From NCBI RefSeq assembly GCF_030553055.1, contig NZ_CP130713.1:1984001-2048000 (forward strand): a DNA stretch of 64,000 nucleotides, written 5' to 3'. The notes under the pieces are model-generated. The model did no database searches, had not been told where the DNA came from, and saw only the letters and a list, made by a program, of their open reading frames with translations. Of this stretch, positions 7,914 to 16,455 are shown one piece after another. The position numbers and the translations under genes were made by a program. Within the stretch, counting starts at the first letter, position 1. Each line of letters begins with the position of its first letter. This stretch comes from Streptomyces sp. XD-27. GTDB taxonomy: Bacteria; Actinomycetota; Actinomycetes; Streptomycetales; Streptomycetaceae.

Positions 7914-8573
7914 GTGCGCGTTGTCCTCGCCGAAGACCTCTTCCTTCTGAGAGACGGCCTGGTGCGGATGCTGGAGGCGTACGACTTCGAGATCGCGGCC
8001 GCCGTGGAGAGCGGCCCGGAGCTGAGCCGGGCGCTGGCCGAGCTGAAACCGGATGTCGCCGTCGTCGACGTCCGACTGCCGCCCTCCTTCACCGACGAGG
8101 GGCTCCAGTGCGCGCTGGCCGCCCGCCGCGCCGCACCGGGGCTGCCGGTGCTGGTGCTCTCCCAGCATGTGGAGCAGTTGTACGCCCGGGAGTTGCTGGC
8201 CGACGGCAGCGGCGGGGTGGGCTATCTGCTGAAGGACCGGGTGTTCGACGCCGACCAGTTCATCGACGCGGTACGGCGGGTGGCGGCGGGCGGCACGGCG
8301 ATGGACCCGCAGGTGATCTCGCAGCTGCTCACGCGCAGGTCCCAGGACGAGCCGATGGGGAATCTGACTCCGCGTGAGCGGGAGGTGATGGAGCTGATGG
8401 CCCAGGGGAGGTCGAACGCGGCCATCGCCACGCAGCTGTGCGTCACCGAGCGCGCGGTGGCCAAGCACACGTCGAACATCTTCGGCAAGCTCGGCCTGCC
8501 GCCGTCCGACGACGACAACCGCCGCGTGCTGGCGGTCCTGGCCTACCTCGACCGGGGTCAGGTCAGGGCGTGA
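7914..8573 (+). CDS. NarL/FixJ-family response regulator
   Basis: 219 aa from a GTG at 7914 with GGAG at 7905-7908. The receiver domain has the acidic pair E7/D8, phosphoacceptor D52 in VAVVDVRLP and K107 in YLLKDR. A C-terminal LuxR helix-turn-helix (LTPREREVMELMAQGRSNAA, then TERAVAKHTSNIFGKLGL) occupies about residues 145-205. It is the cognate partner of the upstream kinase by position and class. Its last 11 bases overlap the end of the convergent metallo-beta-lactamase-fold gene. Confidence 0.93.
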   Translation: MRVVLAEDLFLLRDGLVRMLEAYDFEIAAAVESGPELSRALAELKPDVAVVDVRLPPSFTDEGLQCALAARRAAPGLPVLVLSQHVEQLYARELLADGSGGVGYLLKDRVFDADQFIDAVRRVAAGGTAMDPQVISQLLTRRSQDEPMGNLTPREREVMELMAQGRSNAAIATQLCVTERAVAKHTSNIFGKLGLPPSDDDNRRVLAVLAYLDRGQVRA

Positions 8574-9633
8574 ACGTCTCCAGGTGGTCGAGGCGGACGA
8601 AGCGCGCCCGGGGGCTCGCCCGCCGGACGGCCGCCTCCAGGTCCGCCAGACCGCCCCAGTCCTTCGCGGGCCGGTCGAGCGGCAGATCGAAGTCGTCCCA
8701 GTGCGTGGGCACGACGTACCTCGGGTGGTCCAGGGCCGCCAGCAGGCGGGGTACGTAGTCGTGGACGGTGGAGCCGCCGGGCTGGACCATGACCAGGTCG
8801 GGGGCCAGGCCCGCCAGTTCGGCGGCGCTGTAGTTGGAGCCGCCGAAGTCGACGACGGTGAACCCGGTGGCAGTGGAGGTGACGGCGTAGGCGAGGGTGC
8901 CGCCCTCCACGAGGTCGGCGATGACCCTGGGCCGGGGTGGCGGGCCGCCGGGGCGGGTGCCGGGGAAGGGGACCTGGGCGCGCGGGCCCGGCATGGAGTG
9001 CAGGGAGCGCAGCACTCGGATCGTGTAGCCGTCGAACCGTAGATACTCCCCGCCGCTCACCACGGACAGCTGGTCCTCGGGCGCGTCCAGTGCGCGCAGC
9101 AGGTTGGTGTGGCTCTCGGTTCCGAAGACGGTGGCGCCGGTGGTGGTCGCCAGATGGGGGATGTCCGGCAGGTGGTCGTAGTGGCCGTGGGTGACGAGGA
9201 TCTGGTCCGCCGTCAGCCGGTGGCGGTCGATGAGCCCGGTGTCGACCGTCAGCGGGGTCTGCGGATCGGCGCCCTCCTTGGTGTACGTACCGGTGCGGAA
9301 CCGGGTCAGCCAGGGGTCGATGAGTACGGTGGCGGGCTCGGCGCCCGGCCGGGCGATGCGGATCTCCCAGCCGTTGTTGCCGAGCCAGCGCAGCCGGATG
9401 CCGGACTTCCCCGCCGGGGCCCGGCCCCGCTGGGTTCGGCTCCGCGCGCCGTCCGGCGCGGTGCCGTCCGGCTCGGCGCGCGCGGGCTCCTGGGACAGGG
9501 CTGCCGCCGTCAGCCCCGCGGCGGTGGTCAGGCCCGCGGCCGAGGCTCCCAGCAGACGGCGCCGGGACAGGGGGGAGCGATCGGAGGTGGAGCGATCGGA
9601 AGTGGAGCGGTCGGAAGTGAAGGGATTGCGCAT
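8563..9633 (-). CDS. Tat-exported metallo-beta-lactamase-fold hydrolase
   Basis: 356 aa. A twin-arginine signal (SRRRLLG at 23-29, then a hydrophobic stretch) is preceded by three copies of TSDRS, a 15-bp coding repeat at about 9575-9620. The metal-binding motif H149-G-H151-Y-D153-H154 (THGHYDH) and later DFGGSN and PTHWDDF place it in the MBL fold, closest in style to UlaG/L-ascorbate-6-phosphate lactonase-like hydrolases. Substrate is unknown. It is divergent from the LysR gene, with 83 bases between containing a palindromic operator, so the LysR protein may control it. The 3' end overlaps the response regulator by 11 bases. Confidence 0.88.
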   Translation of the reverse strand: MRNPFTSDRSTSDRSTSDRSPLSRRRLLGASAAGLTTAAGLTAAALSQEPARAEPDGTAPDGARSRTQRGRAPAGKSGIRLRWLGNNGWEIRIARPGAEPATVLIDPWLTRFRTGTYTKEGADPQTPLTVDTGLIDRHRLTADQILVTHGHYDHLPDIPHLATTTGATVFGTESHTNLLRALDAPEDQLSVVSGGEYLRFDGYTIRVLRSLHSMPGPRAQVPFPGTRPGGPPPRPRVIADLVEGGTLAYAVTSTATGFTVVDFGGSNYSAAELAGLAPDLVMVQPGGSTVHDYVPRLLAALDHPRYVVPTHWDDFDLPLDRPAKDWGGLADLEAAVRRASPRARFVRLDHLETFTP

Positions 9634-9690
9634 GCGGGCATCAGAGCACCGCGGGCCGGGCCCCGTCCAAGATCGAAAGGGCTCCTCGGC

Positions 9691-9708
9691 GATATCGGCA
9701 TCGATATC
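9691..9708. promoter_or_regulatory. Candidate LysR operator overlapping a leaderless promoter
   Basis: A perfect 7-bp inverted repeat, GATATCG-GCAT-CGATATC, lies in the divergent gap. TATCGT at 9705-9710 sits six bases before the GTG at 9717 and can serve as the -10 of a leaderless LysR transcript. Overlap of operator and promoter suggests autoregulation. Confidence 0.6.
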
Positions 9709-9716
9709 GTTGCAGC

Positions 9717-10751
9717 GTGGACCTGCTGCGTCACCTGCGTTACTTCCGAGCCGTCGCCGAGGAATTGCACTTCGGCCGGGCGGCCGAGCGGCTCGGCATG
9801 GCCCAGCCGCCCCTCAGCCAGCGGATCCGCGGGCTGGAGGAGGAGTTGGGCGCCCGGCTGTTCGACCGGTCCTCGCGCGGCGTACGGCTGACCGCCGCGG
9901 GCGAGGTGCTGCTGGCCGAGTCGGAGGAGCTGCTGGCCGCCGCCGAGCGCACCCGGAAACGGGTCTCGCTGGCGGCGAGCGGCGCGTACGGGACGCTGCG
10001 CGTCGGGGTGCCGCCGGAGCTTCCGGGGCGGGTGCTGGCCGAGATCCTCACCGCCTTCGCGGCCGAGGTCCCCGATGTGCGGCTGGACTTGCAGGAGATC
10101 GGCACGGCGGGGCAGCTGCGGCTGCTGGCCGAGCGCGCTTTGGACACCGGCCTGGTCCAGCGTCCGGCGGACCTCGCGGGCCTGACGAGCGGGCCCGCGG
10201 TGAGCCTGCCGCTGGGCGTGGTGGTGCCGCGCGACTCACCGCTCGCCGACACCGTCGCTTCCGGCGGCTTCGGAGCCACCGGTGACCTGCCCCTCCAGGA
10301 GCTGGCAGGCCACCCCCTGGTGATCTTCCCCAGGGACGCGGCGCCCGGCCTGTACGACGCCACGCTGGCCGCCTGCCGCGCACGGGGCTACCGCCCGCCG
10401 TCGGTGGTCCACGCGGGCAGCCCCGAGGTGGTGCTGGGCCTGGTGATCGCCGGGCGCGGGATCGCGCTGGCGCATGCCGCGGTCGCCCGCAAGGAGCCGC
10501 GGGTCGTCTGGCGTCCGCTCGCCCCGGACGCCCTCCGCTGGGACATGTCCTTCGTCTGGCCCGCCGACGCCCCGCACCCGGCCGCACCACGGCTGGCGGA
10601 GGTGGCGGCGGCGGTGCTGGGCACCGAGGACCCGACCGGGCCGAGGGCCGCGGCGATGCCGGCCGCCGAGACCCCGGCCGAGCCGAGCGCGGCGGCAGCA
10701 CCGTCGCGGCCCTGGGACGTGGTGTACGCGCCGCCGGGGGAGGCCGTCTAG
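9717..10751 (+). CDS. LysR-family transcriptional regulator
   Basis: 344 aa starting at GTG 9717. The N-terminal helix-turn-helix is clear: LRYFRAVAEELHFGRAAERL, then PLSQRIRGLEEELGARLFDR. The substrate-binding domain follows, with LGVVVPRDSPLA and a late GRGIALAHAAVA segment. No ribosome binding site is seen, and the -10-like box six bases upstream points to a leaderless message. The last 40 residues (AAAMPAAETPAEPSAAAAP) are a low-complexity tail beyond the usual family length. It probably regulates the divergent MBL-fold gene and itself. Confidence 0.93.
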   Translation: MDLLRHLRYFRAVAEELHFGRAAERLGMAQPPLSQRIRGLEEELGARLFDRSSRGVRLTAAGEVLLAESEELLAAAERTRKRVSLAASGAYGTLRVGVPPELPGRVLAEILTAFAAEVPDVRLDLQEIGTAGQLRLLAERALDTGLVQRPADLAGLTSGPAVSLPLGVVVPRDSPLADTVASGGFGATGDLPLQELAGHPLVIFPRDAAPGLYDATLAACRARGYRPPSVVHAGSPEVVLGLVIAGRGIALAHAAVARKEPRVVWRPLAPDALRWDMSFVWPADAPHPAAPRLAEVAAAVLGTEDPTGPRAAAMPAAETPAEPSAAAAPSRPWDVVYAPPGEAV

Positions 10752-10780
10752 CCCGGTCGGCGGCGCGCACGGCGTCCGCG

Positions 10781-13700
10781 TCAGCCGAAGCGCCAGCCGC
10801 TGAACTCGACCGTTCCGCGCGCCCCGTCGCCCCCGTTCGCCGCCGTCATGAACAGGCCCGCGTCCTGGGCGGCGGCCGTGCGTGGCACGGTCACCGTCGC
10901 GACCGTCCGCCACGCCGTGCCGTCGGCGTCCGTGGCCAGCTCCCCCGTGTAGGACGCGTCGCCGGTCCGGGTGAGACGCAGCCACACGGGGGCCTTGACC
11001 CCCGTGATCCGCTTGTACGTGTCGAGTGTCCCGTCGCCGTTGGCGTCGTACGACAGCACCACACCGCCGGCCGGGGTGGCGGCCAGGTTCACGAAGCCCG
11101 CCGAACCGGCCGTGGCCAGGCGGTCCCGCACGACGATGCCCGCCCGCGCCCACGGGCCCGTGGCCGCCTGGGCGTCCACCCGCACCGTCACCTGCGCCCC
11201 GGCGGCCAGCGCGCCCTCCCGGTAGACCGCGCCGAACTCCGCCGTGGCCTTCCACAGGTCCTGGCCCGCGCCGTCGATGGCGAACCGGCCGCCCGCCTGC
11301 CCGAAGACGGCCGCGTTGGTGGTCACCGTCCGCAGCCCCGCCTCCAGCGGGCCCGCCACCCACAGCCTCTCCTCGCGCACCACCCGCACCCGCCGCTCGC
11401 CCCGCGGCCCGTAGGACACGGCGAGTTCGTACGGCAGCGGCTTCAGCGGCGCCTCCAGCGGGGTGTCGGGGGCCGTGGCCCGCCAGCGCACCGTGCCGCT
11501 GCCGCCCGCCTCGACGCCCGGCAGGGTCGCGGACCCCTGCGGCACGGCCTGCAGACCGGTCACCTCGAAGTCCACGGCGCCGGTGGCGCGCAGCCCGTTG
11601 ACGTTGCGGAAGACGGCCGTCAGGGTGCCGCTGCCGCCGGGCGGCAGCGCCGACGGCTCGGCGGTGACCGCGACCGTGCCCTGGTACGGGGCCTTCGCCA
11701 GCGTCTCGAACACCCGCAGCGCGGTGCGGTGGGCGTCGGTGGTCGGCCGCACCGGGTACGCCGTGCGCTCCCGCGTCCACGGCTCCTCGATCGCGTACCA
11801 GTCGAAGACCTCGGGCTCCCGTCCCTCGGCGAGGGCGTCCTCCAGCTCGTCCAGGTAGCGCTGCCACCGGGGCAGGTGGAAGTCGGCGATCAGGCCGTTC
11901 CAGTCGCGGTTGGCGTAGTTGATCAGCTTTCCGGCGTCCGCCGTCGCCCGGTCGCCCCAGGTGGTGAGCAGGATCCGCGCGGTCCGCTCGAGCAGCGCCG
12001 CCTCCGCGTCCCCGGACGCCAGCCGCTTGGCGTCCTCCAGCCACGGGCCCAGCAGGAACCGGCGGTGGGCGCCCGCCATCTCGTCGCTCAGCCGCATCAG
12101 CTTCAGCCACAGCCGGGACAGGGCGGCGAAGGTCTTGCGGTCCTTGCGCAGGTAGGCGGCCTGGAGCTGCGGGATGAGCTGCCAGGAGCGGTTGGCCAGT
12201 GCCTGGCGGGCGACGTCGGTCAGGTCGTGGCGGTACGCGTCGCTGCCGCGCAGCGAGGGCCGTACCGTGAGCAGCGCGGCGAGCGCGGCGTCGAACGCCG
12301 CGGGGTCGAACGCGGGGGTGTGGGTGGCGTAGTGCGTGCCCGAGCGCGCGGTCAGGCTCGGGCGGGCGGCGAAGACGCTGTCGTGCGGGCGGCCGTCGCG
12401 GCTGCTGATCTCGTACGCGGTGTCGCGCAGCGCGGCGAACGCCTCCCGCGCCCGCTCGTCGCGCCCGCCGAACCGCACGTCGGCGTATTCCCTGAACCAC
12501 TCCGCGCGGTCCACCGCGGCCTCGCGCCACGCCAGCTCGCTGAACAGCTCGAACGCCGCCGGGTCGCGCTCGGCCGCCTCCGCCATGTACGCGGTGCCCA
12601 CCAGCTTGCTGCCAGGCTTGTCCCGCCAGGTGGTGAACCGCTGGGTCCACATGTGCGTCTTGGCGCCGATCGTCGTCCGGCCGCCGAAGTTGGGGATGGT
12701 GCCGAACGCGTACGGCACCCCGCCCCAGTCCTGCTCCCGGTCCGTCACCCGTTCCAGGTCGGACAGCCCGTCCACCACCAGCATCCGGTCATGGTCCACG
12801 GCGTCCAGCAGCTCGCGCCGGGGGTTCTCCTGCCAGCCGAGGATCACCCAGGTGGCCCCGGGACGGGCGGCCCGCAAGGCCGCCTCGACGGCTCGCGCCG
12901 CCGCCGCGACCGGTACGTCGCCCGCGCTGCCGCCCTCGTGCAGCAGGTCCATCTTGAAGAGGTCGACGTCACCGAAGAGGTCCCGCTGGTGCCGGTAGAA
13001 GGCGGCGGCCACCTCGCGGAAGGCCCCGGTGCGCGGGTCGAGCCAGTCCGGGCGCTTGAACCCGTGCCACTCGCCCTGCGGGACCGTCCGGGCGCCCGGA
13101 TTACGCGCGGCGAAGCCGTCCGGAACGGTGCCGAAGTAGCCGGGGAGGACCGGCGCCATGCCCAGTTCGCGCAGCCGGTCGCCGATCCGGCGGCCCAGGT
13201 CGGTGCGCTTGGCCAGCAGCTCCGGGCTCATCGGCCCGCCGTACGCGCTGAGGTTCTGCAGCAGCCACCACGGCTGGTGGGACGGGGCGGGAAGCCAGGC
13301 GCGGGCCTCCTCGTCGGAGTAGCCGAAGTCCTTCAGGAGCCGGTGGTAGACCGCTTCCTGACCGGTGGTGACCAGCAGTTCGTTGCAGCCGTGCAGGGCG
13401 GCGACGTCGATCAGGCGCTCCCAGCGGGCCCAATCGGCGTACGGTGCGGTGTATCCGTCGTGGGTGTCGTTGAACGCGAAGCGGTGCGGCAGCGACGTCG
13501 CCCGCTCCAGGGCGCCATCCGGCGCGGGCAGCTTCCCCGGCAGGTCGAGCTGGTCGCCGGACCACGAGATGTGGGCGCGGCAGGTGTACTTGAGGTACCA
13601 GTGGACGCCGGTGAGCAGGACCGCCGGACCGGTCCCGGCCACGGTGATCCGCCCGCGCGCCCCGGTGACCCGGAACCGCTCGGCGCCGTCCTCCTCCTCG

Positions 13701-13891
13701 TCCAGCGCGCGCAGCCGGAACTGGTCGGCGTGGTCGGGCAGCAGCCGCTCCAGTGCGGCCCGCGCGGGCCCGGTGTCGAAAGGTCCGGCGTCCCCTTCGT
13801 CGGCCGCCGCCGGGGTAGGGCTCCCCAGTGCGGCCCCGGCACCGAGGGCCCCGGCGGTTCCGATCAGCGTACGTCTGGTCAGATCACTCAC
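10781..13891 (-). CDS. Secreted alpha-N-acetylglucosaminidase (GH89, NAGLU family)
   Basis: 1036 aa from a GTG at 13891, preferred over an ATG 39 bases upstream because GGAGGG precedes it and it opens directly into a Tat signal (SDLTRRTLIGTAGALGAG). An N-terminal alpha/beta NAGLU domain comes first, then the TIM-barrel domain (FNDTHDGYTAPYADWARWER, PGYFGTVPDGF, VILGWQENPRRE) and the helical C-terminal NAGLU domain (about residues 500-720). Two beta modules follow: an NPCBM-associated/NEW3-like segment and a final DUF1349-like jelly roll (about 870-1030). The family removes terminal alpha-linked GlcNAc from glycans such as heparan or mucin. It is a single gene, divergent from the serine hydrolase. 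Confidence 0.92.
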   Translation of the reverse strand: MSDLTRRTLIGTAGALGAGAALGSPTPAAADEGDAGPFDTGPARAALERLLPDHADQFRLRALDEEEDGAERFRVTGARGRITVAGTGPAVLLTGVHWYLKYTCRAHISWSGDQLDLPGKLPAPDGALERATSLPHRFAFNDTHDGYTAPYADWARWERLIDVAALHGCNELLVTTGQEAVYHRLLKDFGYSDEEARAWLPAPSHQPWWLLQNLSAYGGPMSPELLAKRTDLGRRIGDRLRELGMAPVLPGYFGTVPDGFAARNPGARTVPQGEWHGFKRPDWLDPRTGAFREVAAAFYRHQRDLFGDVDLFKMDLLHEGGSAGDVPVAAAARAVEAALRAARPGATWVILGWQENPRRELLDAVDHDRMLVVDGLSDLERVTDREQDWGGVPYAFGTIPNFGGRTTIGAKTHMWTQRFTTWRDKPGSKLVGTAYMAEAAERDPAAFELFSELAWREAAVDRAEWFREYADVRFGGRDERAREAFAALRDTAYEISSRDGRPHDSVFAARPSLTARSGTHYATHTPAFDPAAFDAALAALLTVRPSLRGSDAYRHDLTDVARQALANRSWQLIPQLQAAYLRKDRKTFAALSRLWLKLMRLSDEMAGAHRRFLLGPWLEDAKRLASGDAEAALLERTARILLTTWGDRATADAGKLINYANRDWNGLIADFHLPRWQRYLDELEDALAEGREPEVFDWYAIEEPWTRERTAYPVRPTTDAHRTALRVFETLAKAPYQGTVAVTAEPSALPPGGSGTLTAVFRNVNGLRATGAVDFEVTGLQAVPQGSATLPGVEAGGSGTVRWRATAPDTPLEAPLKPLPYELAVSYGPRGERRVRVVREERLWVAGPLEAGLRTVTTNAAVFGQAGGRFAIDGAGQDLWKATAEFGAVYREGALAAGAQVTVRVDAQAATGPWARAGIVVRDRLATAGSAGFVNLAATPAGGVVLSYDANGDGTLDTYKRITGVKAPVWLRLTRTGDASYTGELATDADGTAWRTVATVTVPRTAAAQDAGLFMTAANGGDGARGTVEFSGWRFG

Positions 13892-14019
13892 GTGTGCCCT
13901 CCAGGCAAAGGCCAACGATGTTGTGCGCACGGCACGTTAACCACGGTGACGGTCGGGAGCAATGGCGTGTACGTGACGTGTCCGGCGGGGGCCGCGGGCC
14001 GGTACGGCACGATGGCGCG

Positions 14020-14946
14020 GTGGACGAGCTGATCGGCGGGACGAACAACGCGGAGATCGACGAGGCGGTCACCGCCCTGGGGGCGCGGCTCAGGCTGCAC
14101 GCGGCGTGCGTGGACTGCGGCCGCCAGACCGGGCTCCGGGCGGACGAGCCGGTGGTGCTGGCCTCGGTCGTCAAGGTGCCGCTGGTGCTGGAGTTCGCCC
14201 GGCAGGTCGCCCACGGGCAGCTGGACCCGGCGGAGCGGGCGGTGGTGCGGCGGGCCGACCGGCTGGGCGGGACGGGCACGGCGGGCTGTCTGGACGATGT
14301 GGAGATGAGCCTGCGGGACCTGGCCGGGTTCGCCCTGTCGGTCAGCGACAACTCGGCGGCTGACGTGCTGTTCGAGCGGGTGGGCGTCGACACGGTGCGG
14401 CTGCTCGTCAGGGAGCTGGGCCTGTCCCGTACGCGGATCGTCGGCTCTCCCCGCGCGCTCCTGCGGAGCATGATGGAGGACGTCGGCGCGGCGGACCCGG
14501 CCGCGTTCGCCGCCGTGTATCCGGCCCTCTCCCCCGCGCGCCTGCGGGCCCTGCGGGTCAGGGACCCTCGGCACACCAACGGCAGCACCGCCCGCGAGAT
14601 GACCCGCCTGCTCTCCCTCGTCTGGACCGACCGGGCCGGTCCGCCGGGGGCCTGCGCGCAGGTCCGCGCGCTGATGGCCCACCAGGTCAGCTGGCATCGC
14701 CTGGCGGCGGCGTTTCCGGAGGACGTGGCGGTCGCCGCCAAGACGGGCACGCTGCTCGGCGTACGGAACGAGATCGGCGTCGTCACGTACCCGGATGGCG
14801 GCCGCTATGCCGTCTCCGTCTTCACCGAGACCGCTGACCTCCGCGACCGGCGCCCCGACCTCGACGCGGCGATCGGCACGGCGGGGCGGGCGGCGGTGGA
14901 GGCGCTGCGGGGCTGCTGCGGCCCGGCGCCGCACCGGCCCCGCTAA
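14020..14946 (+). CDS. Class A beta-lactamase-like serine hydrolase
   Basis: 308 aa from a GTG at 14020. CACGAT lies six bases upstream, fitting a leaderless start; an open frame extends further 5' but has no better start. S49-V-V-K52 matches the SxxK nucleophile motif, S109-D110-N111 the SDN motif, and AAKTGT near residue 241 the KTG motif. All three active-site motifs of class A penicillin-recognising enzymes are therefore present. There is no signal peptide, unlike exported beta-lactamases, so a cytoplasmic esterase, amidase or peptidase role is as likely as antibiotic hydrolysis. The stop overlaps the convergent ATP-grasp gene by four bases. Confidence 0.85.
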   Translation: MDELIGGTNNAEIDEAVTALGARLRLHAACVDCGRQTGLRADEPVVLASVVKVPLVLEFARQVAHGQLDPAERAVVRRADRLGGTGTAGCLDDVEMSLRDLAGFALSVSDNSAADVLFERVGVDTVRLLVRELGLSRTRIVGSPRALLRSMMEDVGAADPAAFAAVYPALSPARLRALRVRDPRHTNGSTAREMTRLLSLVWTDRAGPPGACAQVRALMAHQVSWHRLAAAFPEDVAVAAKTGTLLGVRNEIGVVTYPDGGRYAVSVFTETADLRDRRPDLDAAIGTAGRAAVEALRGCCGPAPHRPR

Positions 14947-16442
14947 CTCCCCGGGGCCAGGGCGTCGACGAGTTCGCGCAGTCGCCGCATGAGCGCGGCC
15001 GCGTGGGCGCGGTCGGTGCCGATGCACAGGGCACCGAACTTCCCGTACCGGACGACCGGGCTCATCATGTGCAGCACCACGCCGGTTCTGCGGACCGGGT
15101 CGTACGCGAGGGGCGAGTCGGTGACGGCGCGGATCAGCTGTGCGGGGCGGAGCCCCACGTACCGGAGGTCCATGATGCCGTCCGACGCCTCGTAGACGTA
15201 CTCGGTGCCCTCCACCAGGAGGCGCCCGTCGTCCGCCGGGGCCGCGCCGAGGAGCGCGGCGGCCATGGCGAAGGCGTGCTTCGTGCCCGTGGCCCGCAGG
15301 TTGACCTCGCAACCGAGCAGCCGCCAGCCGGATCCCGAGCGCAGGGCGAGGAAGTCGACCCCGTAGTCCCCGCGGTCCACGCCGTGCTCCAGCAGGACCT
15401 GGCCCACGCGCAGTCCGTAGTCGATGATCTGCGCCCGGTAGTCCGCGTGGGCCGGGAAGGTGCATCCGATGTAGCTCTGGCCGCTCGCGCCGAAGACCTG
15501 GTCATGGGTGGAGACGGCCTGTGCCTCGCCGGTGCCGGTCAGCCGGCCCTGGAAGCTCGGGCTGAGCATCGGGGTCCCTTCGAGCAGCTCCTCCGCGATC
15601 GCGCCGGAGTCCTTCATGAGGGCGACGAAGTCGTCCCAGGTGATCTTGGTGTCCACCAGGGTGGCGTGGGGCAGGGCATCCGCGACCAGCTTGTCCACAG
15701 CGTCGTCCGGCGCGGAGGTGACGGCCTCGTCCAGTGCGAGCAGGGCGTTGCCGAGCCCGCCACCGTAGGCGGTGCTGTTCAGCTTCAGCACGACCTTGCG
15801 GTGCCCCGCCCGCACGAGCTTGGCCACTTCGGCTGCGAGCGCGGCGAGGTCGTGGCACAGGTCGGTCCCCGCGGGCAGCGGGATGCCCGCGGCGGCGAGG
15901 ATCCGGCGGCCCGCGTGCTTGGTGGCCAGCGGGATGCAGGCGGACGACGCCTGGCTGCCGGGTACGCCCAGGTCGCGGGCGAGTTGTTCGAGTGGCTCGG
16001 ACGGCTCGAAGTAGCTCAGCCGGACATCGGCTCCCGCGCTCCGCTGGTCGTCCACGAACGCGCGCAACGCCCGCCGTACGGAGGCCGCCTGCGGGTTGGC
16101 GGGGTCGAGGACCTTCTCGCTCAGCCAGCGGGAGGAGTCGTCGTCGAGCGGCACGATGCGGACGCGGTCACGTGCGCTCTGCCGCGCGCCCGCGTCGGCG
16201 TCGTCGAGGCCGCCGGTCAGGAGGGTCAGGTAGTAGTCCAGCTGCTCGTCCGCGTCGGCCATGGGCGGGGCCGTGACGTAGAGCAGGTGTCCCCCGGCGC
16301 GGCAGACGGTGGCGACGATCGCCGGACCCAGCAGACGTTCGGGGAAGTAGGTCGCACCGGTCAGGCGCTCCAGCACCTGGGCGCTGCACTCGCGGCTCTC
16401 GATGTGGATGCGCGCCAGGGGGCGGCGGTGGGCTTCGGTCAC
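14943..16442 (-). CDS. PGM1-like ATP-grasp peptide ligase
   Basis: 499 aa. The sequence fits proteins annotated as peptide ligase PGM1-related: a pre-ATP-grasp N-terminal domain (about 1-170), then an ATP-grasp core. Visible are the nucleotide-binding lysines in RKVVLKLNSTAYGGGLGN (K216, K220) and metal ligands D362, E378 and N380 in DYGVDFLAL and GCEVNLRATGTKHAF. PGM1 of the pheganomycin pathway joins a non-proteinogenic N-terminal amino acid to a ribosomal peptide, and relatives act in resorcinomycin and ketomemicin synthesis (from memory). Here it is the second gene after a SAM methyltransferase, 13 bases downstream, and no known precursor peptide or amidinotransferase lies nearby. The substrate is unknown. 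Confidence 0.85.
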   Translation of the reverse strand: MTEAHRRPLARIHIESRECSAQVLERLTGATYFPERLLGPAIVATVCRAGGHLLYVTAPPMADADEQLDYYLTLLTGGLDDADAGARQSARDRVRIVPLDDDSSRWLSEKVLDPANPQAASVRRALRAFVDDQRSAGADVRLSYFEPSEPLEQLARDLGVPGSQASSACIPLATKHAGRRILAAAGIPLPAGTDLCHDLAALAAEVAKLVRAGHRKVVLKLNSTAYGGGLGNALLALDEAVTSAPDDAVDKLVADALPHATLVDTKITWDDFVALMKDSGAIAEELLEGTPMLSPSFQGRLTGTGEAQAVSTHDQVFGASGQSYIGCTFPAHADYRAQIIDYGLRVGQVLLEHGVDRGDYGVDFLALRSGSGWRLLGCEVNLRATGTKHAFAMAAALLGAAPADDGRLLVEGTEYVYEASDGIMDLRYVGLRPAQLIRAVTDSPLAYDPVRRTGVVLHMMSPVVRYGKFGALCIGTDRAHAAALMRRLRELVDALAPGS

Positions 16443-16455
16443 GGTGTCCTCGTGG

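Noticed and set aside
13828..14019. Longer N-terminus for the serine hydrolase
   Set aside because: The extra residues have no domain similarity, and a -10-like box sits six bases before the GTG at 14020.
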